Source: Candidatus Rokuibacteriota bacterium (lineage in GTDB: Bacteria > Methylomirabilota > Methylomirabilia > Rokubacteriales > CSP1-6). From it: a stretch of DNA of 64,000 bases. Below, in pieces: positions 23,506-31,820 of this stretch. Position 1 is the first letter of the stretch. Every line of letters begins with the position of its first letter. A model generated the notes under the pieces. That model was not told the origin of the DNA. It was given only the letters and a program-made list of their open reading frames with translations, and ran no database searches. The stretch covers positions 1 through 64,000 of the forward strand of contig QHTE01000056.1 in NCBI GenBank assembly GCA_003220685.1. The letters run 5' to 3'. The position numbers and the translations under genes were made by a program.

Positions 23506-24297
23506 ATGCTCCACTTCACGATCGACGGGTTTCGGGGGTTCCGCTCTCGCTTCGACGACGCGCACCTGATCCAGGAAGTCCTCGAGGACGCGCCGGCGCA
23601 GCTCGGACTCAAGCGGGCGATGCCGGCCTTCGTGCTTCCGTACTACAACGGGGTCGTGCCCGAAGATTGCGGGATCAGCGCGTTCGTGTTCCTGGCGGGC
23701 GGCCACTTCACGCTCCACACCTTCTCGTTCCGCGAGACGTACTTCGCCGACCTGGTGGCGCCGGACGAGTTCGACCCGGCCAAGCTCCGGGCGCTGCTCG
23801 AGGCGGTCTTCCCGTGCGCGCTCACCAGCGTCCGGACCGTAGAGCGGCAGGACCTGAAGGACTCCGAACCCGACGTCGAGAACGACTTCGGGCCGCATCT
23901 GTTCCTGAATATCGATGCCTACCAGGGCCCACGGGACCTCGATTCACTGTTCCAGCTGTTCGACCGGCTCCCGGCCGAGATCGGGATGACGCCGATCATG
24001 CGGCCCTACGTCATCCGCGATACCACCACCGACGGCCAGCCCGTGCTGAGCGCCCTGACGATGATCGCGGAGAGTCACGTGAGCCTGCACGTGTTCCCCC
24101 GCGAGGAGCGTGCGTACTTCGACATCTTCTCGTGCCGATTCTTCGACCGGTCGTTCGTCGTGCCCCGACTCCTCGCCCAGTTCCCGGGCGGGAGCGTCCA
24201 GGAGGCGCTGGTCGCCCGGGGTAGCCGCTATCGCTACCTCCGGACCGAGCGGGCCGACGAGCACGCCAAGTCGCGCACCTGGCTTCCTCAGCGATAG
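23506..24297 (+). CDS. speD: S-adenosylmethionine decarboxylase-like protein with tandem-duplicated SpeD fold
   Basis: The 263-residue protein is about twice the length of a normal bacterial SpeD and contains two related halves. The second half has the full self-processing and active-site set: E189-S190-H191 (Ser190 would become the pyruvoyl group), His195, and Cys210 in DIFSC. The first half has GGHFTLH at the same place (residues 65-71), with Gly instead of the processing Ser, so it cannot make pyruvoyl and may be structural or regulatory. Family enzymes decarboxylate AdoMet for aminopropyl transfer; some SpeD relatives have switched to amino-acid substrates. The ATG at 23506 follows GGGAGGGAGGCG. 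Confidence 0.85.
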   Translation: MLHFTIDGFRGFRSRFDDAHLIQEVLEDAPAQLGLKRAMPAFVLPYYNGVVPEDCGISAFVFLAGGHFTLHTFSFRETYFADLVAPDEFDPAKLRALLEAVFPCALTSVRTVERQDLKDSEPDVENDFGPHLFLNIDAYQGPRDLDSLFQLFDRLPAEIGMTPIMRPYVIRDTTTDGQPVLSALTMIAESHVSLHVFPREERAYFDIFSCRFFDRSFVVPRLLAQFPGGSVQEALVARGSRYRYLRTERADEHAKSRTWLPQR

Positions 24298-24305
24298 GAG
24301 CGAAC

Positions 24306-25382
24306 ATGACTCGTGAGCCGCGATTCGACGACCCGAACCTCGTCCGCGAACCGATGACCGTCGCCGAAGACGTCGGACGGGGCAGCGTGCTGTCCCTGCT
24401 CGGCCGGATGAGCAAGTCCGCCTTCCAGGGCCGCAAGCTCGGCGAGGCCTTCGAAGCCTGGAAGGGCATGATCGAGGGCGAGAGCCTCATCTGCCTGGGC
24501 TACGCCGCCTCGATGTCCAGCGCCGGGATGTGGCCGCTGATCACCTGGCTGGTCGAGCGCGGCTACATCGACGTCCTCGCGTCGACCTCGGCCAACATCA
24601 CGGAGGACCTGCTCGACATGATGGACGGGACGCGGGTCTACCGGGTCGACCCCGAGCACGTGGACGACGTGGCCCTCGCCGAGAAGGGTTACTACCGGTT
24701 CTACGACCACATCGTCTCCTCCAAGAAGTACGACCAGATGGAGACGGTCGTCACCGGCCGATTCTTCGACGAGCTCGCCGACACCTGGCGGAAGCCCACG
24801 ATCCCCACCGTCCGGCTGCTATTCGAGCTCGGGAGCTGGCTCAACGCCAAGGGCTTCGAGAAGTCGATCCTGGCGACGGCGGCGCGTAACCAGGTGCCCG
24901 TCTTCTGCTGCGGGCTGCCCGACGGCCCGATCGGCGAGGGGTACAGCACCTCGCCCAAGGCCGAGCAGGCGCCCGTCGTCGATTTCTTCAAGGACTACCG
25001 GATCGCGACCGACATCATGGACAACGCGATGATGTCGCCCCGAGGTACCTCGGTCGTCTTCCTGGGCGGCGGCGTGCCCAAAGATTTCCTGCAGATCACC
25101 GCGACCAGCGTGCGGACGCGCCACGGCAACGTGGACCCGACGCCGCACAAGGCCTCGATCCAGATCACGACCGACAACACGGTCTACGGCGGCCTCGGCG
25201 GTGCCACGCTCGCCACCGAATGCATCTCGTGGGGAAAAGAGGCGCACGGGAGCGCCAACGTCATGTGCTTCGCCGACGTCACGATCGCGCTGCCGATCAT
25301 ATGTCAGGGGCTCGCCGAGCACTTTGGGCGCGGCCACCGGCGCGAGCGGGCCAAGCCGTTGAAGTTGTCCGAAGTTTTCTAG
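24306..25382 (+). CDS. Deoxyhypusine synthase-like enzyme (bacterial, probably polyamine-forming)
   Basis: The 358-residue protein has the deoxyhypusine synthase fold signatures: LGYAASMSSAGMWPLI, VDVLAST-like strands with SANITEDLL, CCGLPDGPIGEG, FLGGGVPKDF, and the catalytic lysine motif ECISWGKEAHG (Lys311), followed by NVMCFADVTIALP. In archaea and eukaryotes the enzyme modifies eIF5A. Bacteria lack that substrate, and bacterial relatives are thought or shown to make homospermidine or related polyamines from spermidine/putrescine with NAD. The gene is eight bases after the duplicated speD gene, which supports a polyamine role. Confidence 0.88.
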   Translation: MTREPRFDDPNLVREPMTVAEDVGRGSVLSLLGRMSKSAFQGRKLGEAFEAWKGMIEGESLICLGYAASMSSAGMWPLITWLVERGYIDVLASTSANITEDLLDMMDGTRVYRVDPEHVDDVALAEKGYYRFYDHIVSSKKYDQMETVVTGRFFDELADTWRKPTIPTVRLLFELGSWLNAKGFEKSILATAARNQVPVFCCGLPDGPIGEGYSTSPKAEQAPVVDFFKDYRIATDIMDNAMMSPRGTSVVFLGGGVPKDFLQITATSVRTRHGNVDPTPHKASIQITTDNTVYGGLGGATLATECISWGKEAHGSANVMCFADVTIALPIICQGLAEHFGRGHRRERAKPLKLSEVF

Positions 25383-25392
25383 AGCTCCCGCG

Positions 25393-25764
25393 ATGCGGCG
25401 ACGCGCTCTGCTGATCGCGGTGGCGGCCTTCGTCGCCGCCGCCGCGAGCACGCGGGCGCAGCCGCCGCCCGGTCGGCCGACGGCCGAATCGTTCCGGATC
25501 GAGTGGGTGCGGCGCCCGCCGTCGATGCGGCCGGGCGTGGACGGCTACATCTACAACGATTCCCGCTGGCGGGTGACCAACATCCGCGTCCGCGCCGTGG
25601 TGGTCGACGCCGCCGGCACCCCCGTCCGCGAGAGCCTCGTGTCGGTCTGGGGCAACGCCGTGCCGGGAACCCGCACGTTCTTCGTCTTGCCGTCGATCGG
25701 CGAGGGCGAGATCTACCAGCTCACGGTCGTGACGTTCGACCTGATCTCGGAGCAGACCCCGTAG
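25393..25764 (+). CDS. Small secreted protein, beta-sandwich type
   Basis: The 123-residue product has a signal peptide (RRRALLIAVAAFVAAAASTRA) and then a single compact domain of alternating strands: FRIEWV, VDGYIYNDSRWRVTNIRVRAVVVDAAG, VWGNAVPGTRTFFVLP, YQLTVVTFDLI. The pattern of hydrophobic strands with a variable loop after asparagine-rich turns resembles FxLYD-like or CARDB-like domains, but I cannot name a family with confidence. It lies 10 bp after the deoxyhypusine synthase-like gene and may be cotranscribed with it. Confidence 0.65.
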   Translation: MRRRALLIAVAAFVAAAASTRAQPPPGRPTAESFRIEWVRRPPSMRPGVDGYIYNDSRWRVTNIRVRAVVVDAAGTPVRESLVSVWGNAVPGTRTFFVLPSIGEGEIYQLTVVTFDLISEQTP

Positions 25765-25785
25765 CGAGAGTCGCGGCGGGCCTCG

Positions 25786-26166
25786 CTATCGAGGCCGGAA
25801 CCGCACGACGGTGTAGCCGAGCGAGGAGGCCTGGCCGAGCCGGAGCCGCCGCCGGAGCCGTCGTCGGTCGGGCGCCCGCTGCCGCAGGTCGTGACGCCGG
25901 TCGCCCTTCCGGCGCTCGAGAATAACCTTCACCCCGCGCACTCCCTCCAGCCGGCGCTGGAGATATTCGAACAGCGCGACGTCGTGACGGCGGACCACGA
26001 TCAAGAGCTCGATGTCGGGGAACGACAGGGACGGAAGCGACGCGAGCAGCAGCGCCGCGTGCCGCGGACAGTACCCGTGCGTTTCGGTGGGATTGTCGAA
26101 CGGCGCTTTCTCACCGAGATCACCGGGACGGCCCTCGGCACGGCACGACGCGCAGATGACTTTCAT
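25786..26166 (-). CDS. Uncharacterised basic protein with Cys/His knuckle and DRR-type tail
   Basis: The 126-residue protein starts with a likely zinc knuckle (CASC at residues 5-8, then GYCPRH). A central alpha/beta segment (ELLIVVRRHDVALFEYLQRRL) and a very basic tail with ERRKGDRR and DRRRLRRRLRL follow, closing with a GYTVVRF strand. The second and third parts align by eye with the 78-residue protein encoded at 59775-60011, so the window holds two members of an unnamed family. It is convergent with the preceding gene. The Arg-rich tail suggests nucleic-acid or acidic-partner binding, which is an inference. Confidence 0.65.
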   Translation of the reverse strand: MKVICASCRAEGRPGDLGEKAPFDNPTETHGYCPRHAALLLASLPSLSFPDIELLIVVRRHDVALFEYLQRRLEGVRGVKVILERRKGDRRHDLRQRAPDRRRLRRRLRLGQASSLGYTVVRFRPR

Positions 26167-26364
26167 GCGGCCCGAGAACCTTTGCCTCCTCCCGCGCTCG
26201 CCTTGGCCGTCTATAATTCAGGAAAGAATCGCCGCGGCCACACGTGAGCACGACACTCTAGCACCTTCTCCCCGCGCGTTCGAGCGCGGCCAGCGTAAAC
26301 GCGCGAACCCGCCCGTTCGTCTGGCGAGGTGTACCATGACTGGAAGAAGAATCCGGAGGCCAGC

Positions 26365-26808
26365 GTGATCAAAGCCGGACGGATCTCCAGTACCGCGTTG
26401 CTGCTGGCTCTCGCGTGCGTCTCTCGCGCCGGGGCCGAGGATCTCGAGCACTTCGCCATGAGTCACGTTCGACTGTCCACCGACTCCGCGATCGCCTCGG
26501 GATGCGCGCGCGTGTCCAGAGTCAGCGACGATTCGCTCCGAGATCTGCGGCGGAAGGTCGTGCGATCCGGTGGCAACACCGCGGTCCTCTCGTTCTCGAC
26601 CGACGACCTGGGGATGATCCTCGCGGACGTCTACCGCTGTACGCCGCCGGCGGCACGCCGCCCGCCGAACGTTCCGCCGCCCCCGGCGGGGCCGCCGCCG
26701 CCACCACCGCCGTCGTCGAGCCCGCCCCCGCCGCCGCCGTCCGGGACTCCGCCGCCGCCTCCGGCGGGTGGTCCGCCCCCGCCACCTCCGCCGCCGCCCT
26801 CGCGGTAG
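26365..26808 (+). CDS. Exported protein with long proline-rich C-terminus
   Basis: GTG 26365 is preferred because GGAGG lies six bases upstream and the frame then opens directly on a signal peptide (ISSTALLLALACVSRAGA). The mature N-terminal part (about 60 residues, two Cys: SGCARV and VYRCTPP) looks like a small folded domain. The last 45 residues are runs of proline broken by Gly and Ser, as in cell-envelope spacer tails. The repeated CCGCCG codons make the DNA repetitive and prone to length change. A TATAAT at 26212-26217 lies upstream but without a clear -35 box. No function can be assigned. Confidence 0.6.
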   Translation: MIKAGRISSTALLLALACVSRAGAEDLEHFAMSHVRLSTDSAIASGCARVSRVSDDSLRDLRRKVVRSGGNTAVLSFSTDDLGMILADVYRCTPPAARRPPNVPPPPAGPPPPPPPSSSPPPPPPSGTPPPPPAGGPPPPPPPPPSR

Positions 26809-26859
26809 GCGCGGGCCGCTTCGGGCGGAGCGCGGCCTGCGACTGGTCGGTGGTCTGGC

Positions 26860-27525
26860 TCAGCGTCCGGCGCCGACCAGAGCCGCCAATGCCCAGTCGA
26901 CGGATGGAGCCAGCACGTCGGCAACGCTGACGGCCCAGAGCGCCGTCACGATCGCCGCGAAGACGTCCATCGTGTAGTGCGCGCGGAGCACCAGCACCGC
27001 TGCCGCTTCGACGCCGGCGATCACGACACCCAGGACCGGCAGGATCGGCCCGCCCATTCGCGCCAGCTCGACGCTTCCGAAGACCGCTATCGCGGTGTGG
27101 CCCGAGAAGAACAGATCCGTCGCGGTGTCATAGGTAACGAGCAGCGAGGGAATGCCGGGCCGGCGCCAGATCATCCCCTCGGGGGGCGGCAGCGCGCACA
27201 GGCCCTGGCAGAGCTGTCGCAGCGCGTAGAGGATCAGCAGCCCCAGGAACGGGCGAATGCTCGGTCCGAAGATCGATCGCGCGAGGATGAAAAGCCCGAG
27301 CATATCGATGATCGCCGACGTCGTGACCAGGAGCGCGTCGGCGGCGCGCGGGTGCTCCCGGAGATATCGGTTTAGCGGCGCGGTCAGCTGATGGACGCCG
27401 TCGCCGATGTTTCCAGCGGGCCACGCTCGTTGACCGATCAGCCGCTGCGTCCAGAACCAGCCGGCCAGGCCGGCGATGACCAGACCGAGGCGCACCGCCC
27501 ACAGCTCCGCAGTCGCTCCGCTCAT
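26860..27525 (-). CDS. PAP2-like / sphingomyelin-synthase-like membrane protein
   Basis: The ATG (complement of 27523-27525) overlaps the upstream MFS stop (ATGA), giving 221 residues with about six membrane helices. The active-site motifs SGHTAIAVFG and AHYTMDVFAAI match the second and third phosphatase motifs of the PAP2_C branch (sphingomyelin synthase and ceramide phosphoethanolamine synthase relatives), where His/His/Asp form the triad. These enzymes transfer or hydrolyse lipid headgroup phosphates at the membrane surface. Third gene of a minus-strand lipid operon with PlsC and a Spinster-like transporter. Confidence 0.8.
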   Translation of the reverse strand: MSGATAELWAVRLGLVIAGLAGWFWTQRLIGQRAWPAGNIGDGVHQLTAPLNRYLREHPRAADALLVTTSAIIDMLGLFILARSIFGPSIRPFLGLLILYALRQLCQGLCALPPPEGMIWRRPGIPSLLVTYDTATDLFFSGHTAIAVFGSVELARMGGPILPVLGVVIAGVEAAAVLVLRAHYTMDVFAAIVTALWAVSVADVLAPSVDWALAALVGAGR

Positions 27526-28802
27526 CGCGCGCTCCGCGTCGGCGTCGCTACGGTCGTGCGCGCGGCCTCGAGATCGGTTTCCAGGGTCGCCCGGCCCGCC
27601 AGGAGCACCGCGCCGGCCGCCGCCAGCAAGCATCCGGCGACGAGGATGGGCACGCGGAGCCCGATCTGGTCCGAGGCGACGCCGATGAGCCAGGGCGATG
27701 CGGCGTCGCCGAGCAGGTGCATCAGTAGCGTCGTCACCGCGAATCCCCGCGCGCGCAGCTCGGCCGGCAGCACGTTCGCCATCGCCGCGTTCGTCGGCCC
27801 GATGTTCACGAAGAGCAGCAGCAACGTGACGAATATGGCCGGCCAGAACACGGCCGGCTGCGGCGCCAGCACCGCGAAGAGCGTGAAGACGATGGACATC
27901 GCGAGCGACCAACCCGATACGATGAAATCGGCGCTGGGGTGCCGCCGCGCCACCGCCGAGGAAAGGCGCCCGCCGAGCAAGGTGCCGGCGAAGCCGGCGA
28001 CGACGAGGAGCAGGCCGAAGGTCGCCGCGGCGCTCGTCAGCGGGATGCCGCGCTCGCGCACGAAGTAGGTCGGCATCCACGTCGCCAGCCCGCCCATGCT
28101 GAAGGTGTAGATGATCTGCGCCGCGGTGTTGACGGCGTAGCTCCGGCGGCTCATGAGCGCGCGCAGCGAGGGGGCTAGACCGAGCGGCGTGGCCGCGCCG
28201 TGCACGCTGTCCTGGGAGCCGCGCGCGGGCTCGGTCAGCAGCAGCAGGAGGAAGGCGAGAACGGCGCCCGGCGCGCCGGCCACGAAGAAAGCGGCGCGCC
28301 AGCCGTGCGCCTCGCCGATCACGCCGCCCACGATGTAGCCGAGGGCCGAGCCGATCGGGATCGCCGCGTAGAAGATGCCGAGCATACGCGCCCGCCGTTC
28401 GGCCGGGTAACAGTCGGAGAGAAGCGATGGGGTGACGACCGCGTAGCTCGCCTCGCCGATACCGATCACGGCGCGGGCGAGGAGGAGCCAGCCGTAGGTG
28501 GGCGCCAGGCCCGACGCCACGGTGGCGATGCTCCACACGAACACGCCGCTCGCGACCAGGCGCAGGCGCTTGCCGGCGTCGCCGAGCCAGCCGGCCGGCC
28601 CGCACGCCAGGGAATAGGCGACGATGAAGAGGGACTGGAGCAGACCGCCCTGAGCATCCGAGATCGCCAGGTCGGCCAGGATGAGGGGCAGGGTGGCCGC
28701 GGAGACGTAGCGGTCCAGATAGTTCAGGGCGTTGAGCGTCGTGAGGGAGCCGAGGATGAGCCGCGGCGACTGCGACCAGCGGCTAGCGGACATCACTCGC
28801 AC
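27522..28802 (-). CDS. MFS transporter, Spinster (Spns)-like
   Basis: The 426-residue, 12-helix protein follows the Spinster pattern: LNYLDRYVSAATLPLI in helix 1, QGGLLQSLFIVAYSLACGPAGWLGD (motif A), ARAVIGIGEASYAVVTPSLLSDCYPAERRARMLGIFY in helices 4-5, and AIPIGSALGYIVGG. Animal Spinster proteins export sphingosine-1-phosphate or lysophospholipids, and bacterial homologues have been used as structural models. It overlaps the PlsC gene by 20 bp upstream and the PAP2 gene by four bases downstream. The genetic linkage to an acyltransferase supports a lysolipid substrate. Confidence 0.85.
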   Translation of the reverse strand: MRVMSASRWSQSPRLILGSLTTLNALNYLDRYVSAATLPLILADLAISDAQGGLLQSLFIVAYSLACGPAGWLGDAGKRLRLVASGVFVWSIATVASGLAPTYGWLLLARAVIGIGEASYAVVTPSLLSDCYPAERRARMLGIFYAAIPIGSALGYIVGGVIGEAHGWRAAFFVAGAPGAVLAFLLLLLTEPARGSQDSVHGAATPLGLAPSLRALMSRRSYAVNTAAQIIYTFSMGGLATWMPTYFVRERGIPLTSAAATFGLLLVVAGFAGTLLGGRLSSAVARRHPSADFIVSGWSLAMSIVFTLFAVLAPQPAVFWPAIFVTLLLLFVNIGPTNAAMANVLPAELRARGFAVTTLLMHLLGDAASPWLIGVASDQIGLRVPILVAGCLLAAAGAVLLAGRATLETDLEAARTTVATPTRSAR

Positions 28803-30180
28803 GATCTGATCCGAGCACCTCGGGCGGCACGCGGTCCGCGAGATCGCGAACCTCTCCCACGAGCGCTCGCCGCTCGTCGAGGAGCCGCCGGTGCAGCCCG
28901 CGATCGGTGAGGAACCAGAAGAAGGCTCGCGCCTGACGGATGAATCGGCCGAGCCGCTCGCGCCAGACCAGCGCCAGCAAGCCCGACGGCACGATCAGAA
29001 CGATGAACAGTAGCAGCGCGCCGCGGCCGGCGAGCCGCCAGACGAGCCAGCCCTCGATCGCCCAGAGGACCGGATAGAACACGAGACCGACCGCCATCTT
29101 GTCGGTCGCCTCCTCCTCGGAGGTTCGCCCGAGTCGCTTCACGATCTGACCGGTCAGCCAGTAGGGCGCCGCGTGACTCACGATCCCCCAGCATGCCAGA
29201 GGCAGGCCGAGCGCCAGCCACAGCATATTGGTCGCGACGTAGGAGAGGACGAGGCCGGGCTTGTATGGCAGGCCGAGCTGGTCGCTCGCGATCCCGACCT
29301 CGTCGAGATGGCCGCGGTAGACTTCGATCTTGCGCCGGAGCGCGGCCACGCGGTGCGGCTCGCGCGCGGCGAGGTAGCGCCCCGCCCGCATCACCCGTTG
29401 CTTCCAGGCAAGCGCGTACTCGGCGGCCTCGCCCGGCCGCGGCTCGGGCTCGCCGCGGGGGGCCGCCTCTTGCCACCACGCGCGCTCGAGCACAGCGAGG
29501 AGCTCGAGCGAGTACTGGTCCTGGGCTTCGACGATCTGGGCGCCGATGGATTCCGTGAGCCGAGCGGTGATCGCCCGCACGGCGTCTTCCGGACGATCAC
29601 GATGGGCCGCCGTGAGATCGGCGGTCTCGATGGGGCCGCCGATCGTGATCTGGACCGACGCGGACCGAAACGTGCCCGGGTCGTGGAAGACCATTCCGAC
29701 GGGCAGGAGCGTCACGCGGCCGGCGCCGCCCATGGCGCGCTCGGCCCCGAGGGCCAGGCGCGCGGCGCCCGTGCGCAGCGGCAACAAGATCGGCTGGGGC
29801 TGCGTCCGTCCTTCGGGAAAGATCAGGATGACGCCGCCCGCGCGCAGAGCTTCGATCGCCGCGGCGAACATCTCCTCGTTCTTCCGCGGGTCGTCGCCGG
29901 CCTCCGCGCGCCGGCGGACCGGCACGGCGCCCAGCAGGTGCAGCGGCGGGCCGACGAGCGGGTGGCGAAAGAGCGGCGCGTTGGCGAGCACCGTGACGGC
30001 GCGGGGGACGGTCACGATGATCAGCATCGCGTCGACGACGGAGTTGTGGTGGTTGGCGGCGATGATCACCCCGCCGCTCGCGGGAATGCGCTCGCGCCCG
30101 ACCACGTCGATCCGCCGGTAAAAGAGCCACAGGAGGAGGCGGACCAGGACCCGGACGACCCGATAGGCCACGGCATCCAA
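28783..30180 (-). CDS. PlsC-type 1-acylglycerol-3-phosphate acyltransferase with C-terminal extension
   Basis: The N-terminal 230 residues form a PlsC domain with the catalytic NHxxxxD as NHHNSVVD (residues 43-50), a second block around VPVRRR and the FPEGRTQ motif that binds phosphate. Residues 230-465 are an additional region with two hydrophobic pairs (LSYVATNMLWLALGLPLACWG and GLVFYPVLWAIEGWLVWRL), seen in a subset of large PlsC proteins. It should acylate a lysophospholipid or glycerophosphate at the inner membrane. First gene of the three-gene lipid operon and divergent from the amidohydrolase gene. Confidence 0.88.
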   Translation of the reverse strand: MDAVAYRVVRVLVRLLLWLFYRRIDVVGRERIPASGGVIIAANHHNSVVDAMLIIVTVPRAVTVLANAPLFRHPLVGPPLHLLGAVPVRRRAEAGDDPRKNEEMFAAAIEALRAGGVILIFPEGRTQPQPILLPLRTGAARLALGAERAMGGAGRVTLLPVGMVFHDPGTFRSASVQITIGGPIETADLTAAHRDRPEDAVRAITARLTESIGAQIVEAQDQYSLELLAVLERAWWQEAAPRGEPEPRPGEAAEYALAWKQRVMRAGRYLAAREPHRVAALRRKIEVYRGHLDEVGIASDQLGLPYKPGLVLSYVATNMLWLALGLPLACWGIVSHAAPYWLTGQIVKRLGRTSEEEATDKMAVGLVFYPVLWAIEGWLVWRLAGRGALLLFIVLIVPSGLLALVWRERLGRFIRQARAFFWFLTDRGLHRRLLDERRALVGEVRDLADRVPPEVLGSDRASDVR

Positions 30181-30263
30181 CCTATCCGAAACCTCGCGTT
30201 CGTTGGACAGACATTCGGCGCCCGTCTTGACCCCCGGCGATCGGTGGAGCTACCCTCCCGGCC

Positions 30264-31391
30264 ATGAGCTACCGCATCATTTCAGCCGACTGCCATATCG
30301 ATATGACCTGGATGCCCGGCGACCTATGGGTCAAGAACGGACCCGCGAAGTTCCGCGATCGGGTGCCGCAGGTGCGGCAAACCGACGACGGGCCCCGCTG
30401 GTTCGCCGAGGAAAAGGAGCTCGGGGTCTACGGCGGGCTGGGCTTCGGCTTCGACCGCGTCCAGCGCGGATTCTCCAAGCACGTCGAGAGGATGTTCGAG
30501 GTCGGCTTCTACGAGGGCGGCCCGCACCCCACCACGCCCGCGCTGCGGCTGAAGGATCAAGACCTCGACGGCATCGACGCCGAGGTCATGTACGGGATCC
30601 TCGGAATCGGCCTGCGCATGCAGGATCGCGAGCTCATCCAGGCGGTCTACGAGGTCTACAACAGCTGGGCCGCCGACTTCTGCAAGACCAATCCGCGGCG
30701 CTTCGTCGGGCTCGCGTGCATTCCGAGCCACGATCCCGAGGCTGCCGCGAAGGAGCTCCGGCGCGCGGCGGCGCTCGGTCTCAAGGGCGCCGACTTCGCG
30801 GTGTCCACCGCGGCGTTTCCGATCTGGCACGGCGCCTGGGATCCGTTGTGGGAGGCCGCCCAGGAGTGCCGCATGGCGATCTCGTTCCACACCACGGGAT
30901 ATCCGGTGCGCGAGCCGGCCGACGACGTGATGAAGCAGGAGTACGACCTGCGCTATCGCGCCACGCGCACCACGATGTTCCAGATTTGCGCCGCCGAGTT
31001 TCTCGCGAGCATCGTGTTCTCAGGCGCGCTCGATCGGTTCCCGGGCTTCAAGTTCGTGCTCGGCGAGGCCGGCGTGAGCTGGCGGCCGTACATCCTCGAC
31101 CGGATGGACGAGGAGTACGAGGACCGCTATCACCAGCTCGCGCTGTCGATGAAGCCGAGCGAGCTGTGGCGCCGCCAGGGCTACTCGACATATCAGCACG
31201 AGCCGTTCGTGGCGGTCATGATCCCGCTCATCGGCGAGGACAACATCATGTGGGGCTCGGATTATCCGCACCCCGACGGCATCTGGCCCGACTCGCAGAA
31301 GTGGATCGCCGAGGACCTCCGTTCGGTCAGCCCGGCGGTGCAGCGCAAGATCCTCTGCGAGAACGCCGGCAAGCTGTACGGACTCCTGTAG
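30264..31391 (+). CDS. Amidohydrolase family 2 (metal-dependent hydrolase/decarboxylase)
   Basis: The 375-residue protein is a TIM-barrel amidohydrolase of the ACMSD-like branch. Metal ligands appear in the N-terminal SADCHIDM (D-x-H form). Further motifs are GLACIPSHDPEAAAKELRRA in the middle, an ISFHTTGYP His, FKFVLGEAG and the C-terminal Asp in WGSDYPHPDG. Members hydrolyse or decarboxylate aromatic and other carboxylic acids. It is followed 24 bp later by a VOC-domain gene and then a convergent LysR regulator, a common set-up for an aromatic degradation step. The substrate is not predictable. Confidence 0.9.
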   Translation: MSYRIISADCHIDMTWMPGDLWVKNGPAKFRDRVPQVRQTDDGPRWFAEEKELGVYGGLGFGFDRVQRGFSKHVERMFEVGFYEGGPHPTTPALRLKDQDLDGIDAEVMYGILGIGLRMQDRELIQAVYEVYNSWAADFCKTNPRRFVGLACIPSHDPEAAAKELRRAAALGLKGADFAVSTAAFPIWHGAWDPLWEAAQECRMAISFHTTGYPVREPADDVMKQEYDLRYRATRTTMFQICAAEFLASIVFSGALDRFPGFKFVLGEAGVSWRPYILDRMDEEYEDRYHQLALSMKPSELWRRQGYSTYQHEPFVAVMIPLIGEDNIMWGSDYPHPDGIWPDSQKWIAEDLRSVSPAVQRKILCENAGKLYGLL

Positions 31392-31415
31392 AGATCGCAC
31401 GACAAGGAGACGACC

Positions 31416-31820
31416 ATGGCCAGGATCAAACACATCGCCATCCGGACGCCAGATCCAGAGAAGACCGCGGCCTTCTACAAGGACGTGTTCGGCCTCAAGG
31501 AGGTAGGCCAGGCGCGGACGGGCTGCTACCTGTCCGACGGCTACATCAACCTGGCCATCCTGAAATCGAGGGACGAGGGCAGCGGCGAGAGCCCGCGCGA
31601 CGAGGCCGCCTACGCCGGCGTGCACCACTTCGGGTTCATGGTGGACGACGTGGACGAGACCTGCCGGAAGCTGGAAGCGGCGGGCGCCACGGCCATGACC
31701 GACCGGACCGACCCGCGCCACGCACCCGCGGCGGGCGCGCGCTCGTACTACGAGATCAAGTTCCGCGGGCCCGACAACCAGGAGTTCGACGTCACCGAGA
31801 GCGGCTGGATCACGGGCTAG
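31416..31820 (+). CDS. VOC-family (glyoxalase/dioxygenase fold) protein
   Basis: The 134-residue protein has the paired beta-alpha-beta-beta-beta modules of the vicinal-oxygen-chelate fold: KHIAIRTPDPEKTAAFYKDVFGLKEV, then VHHFGFMVDDVDETCRKLEAAG and YYEIKFRGPDNQEFDV. Likely metal ligands are His6, His in VHHFGF and the Glu of QEFDV. Such proteins isomerise, cleave or bind small metabolites. The AAGGAGACG ribosome site upstream of ATG 31416 is good. It shares its transcript with the amidohydrolase, so it probably acts on the same substrate or product. Confidence 0.88.
   Translation: MARIKHIAIRTPDPEKTAAFYKDVFGLKEVGQARTGCYLSDGYINLAILKSRDEGSGESPRDEAAYAGVHHFGFMVDDVDETCRKLEAAGATAMTDRTDPRHAPAAGARSYYEIKFRGPDNQEFDVTESGWITG

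Noticed and set aside
26212..26217. Perfect TATAAT hexamer upstream of the proline-rich protein gene
   Set aside because: No -35 box stands at 15-19 bp and there is no TG extension, so it is not called a promoter.
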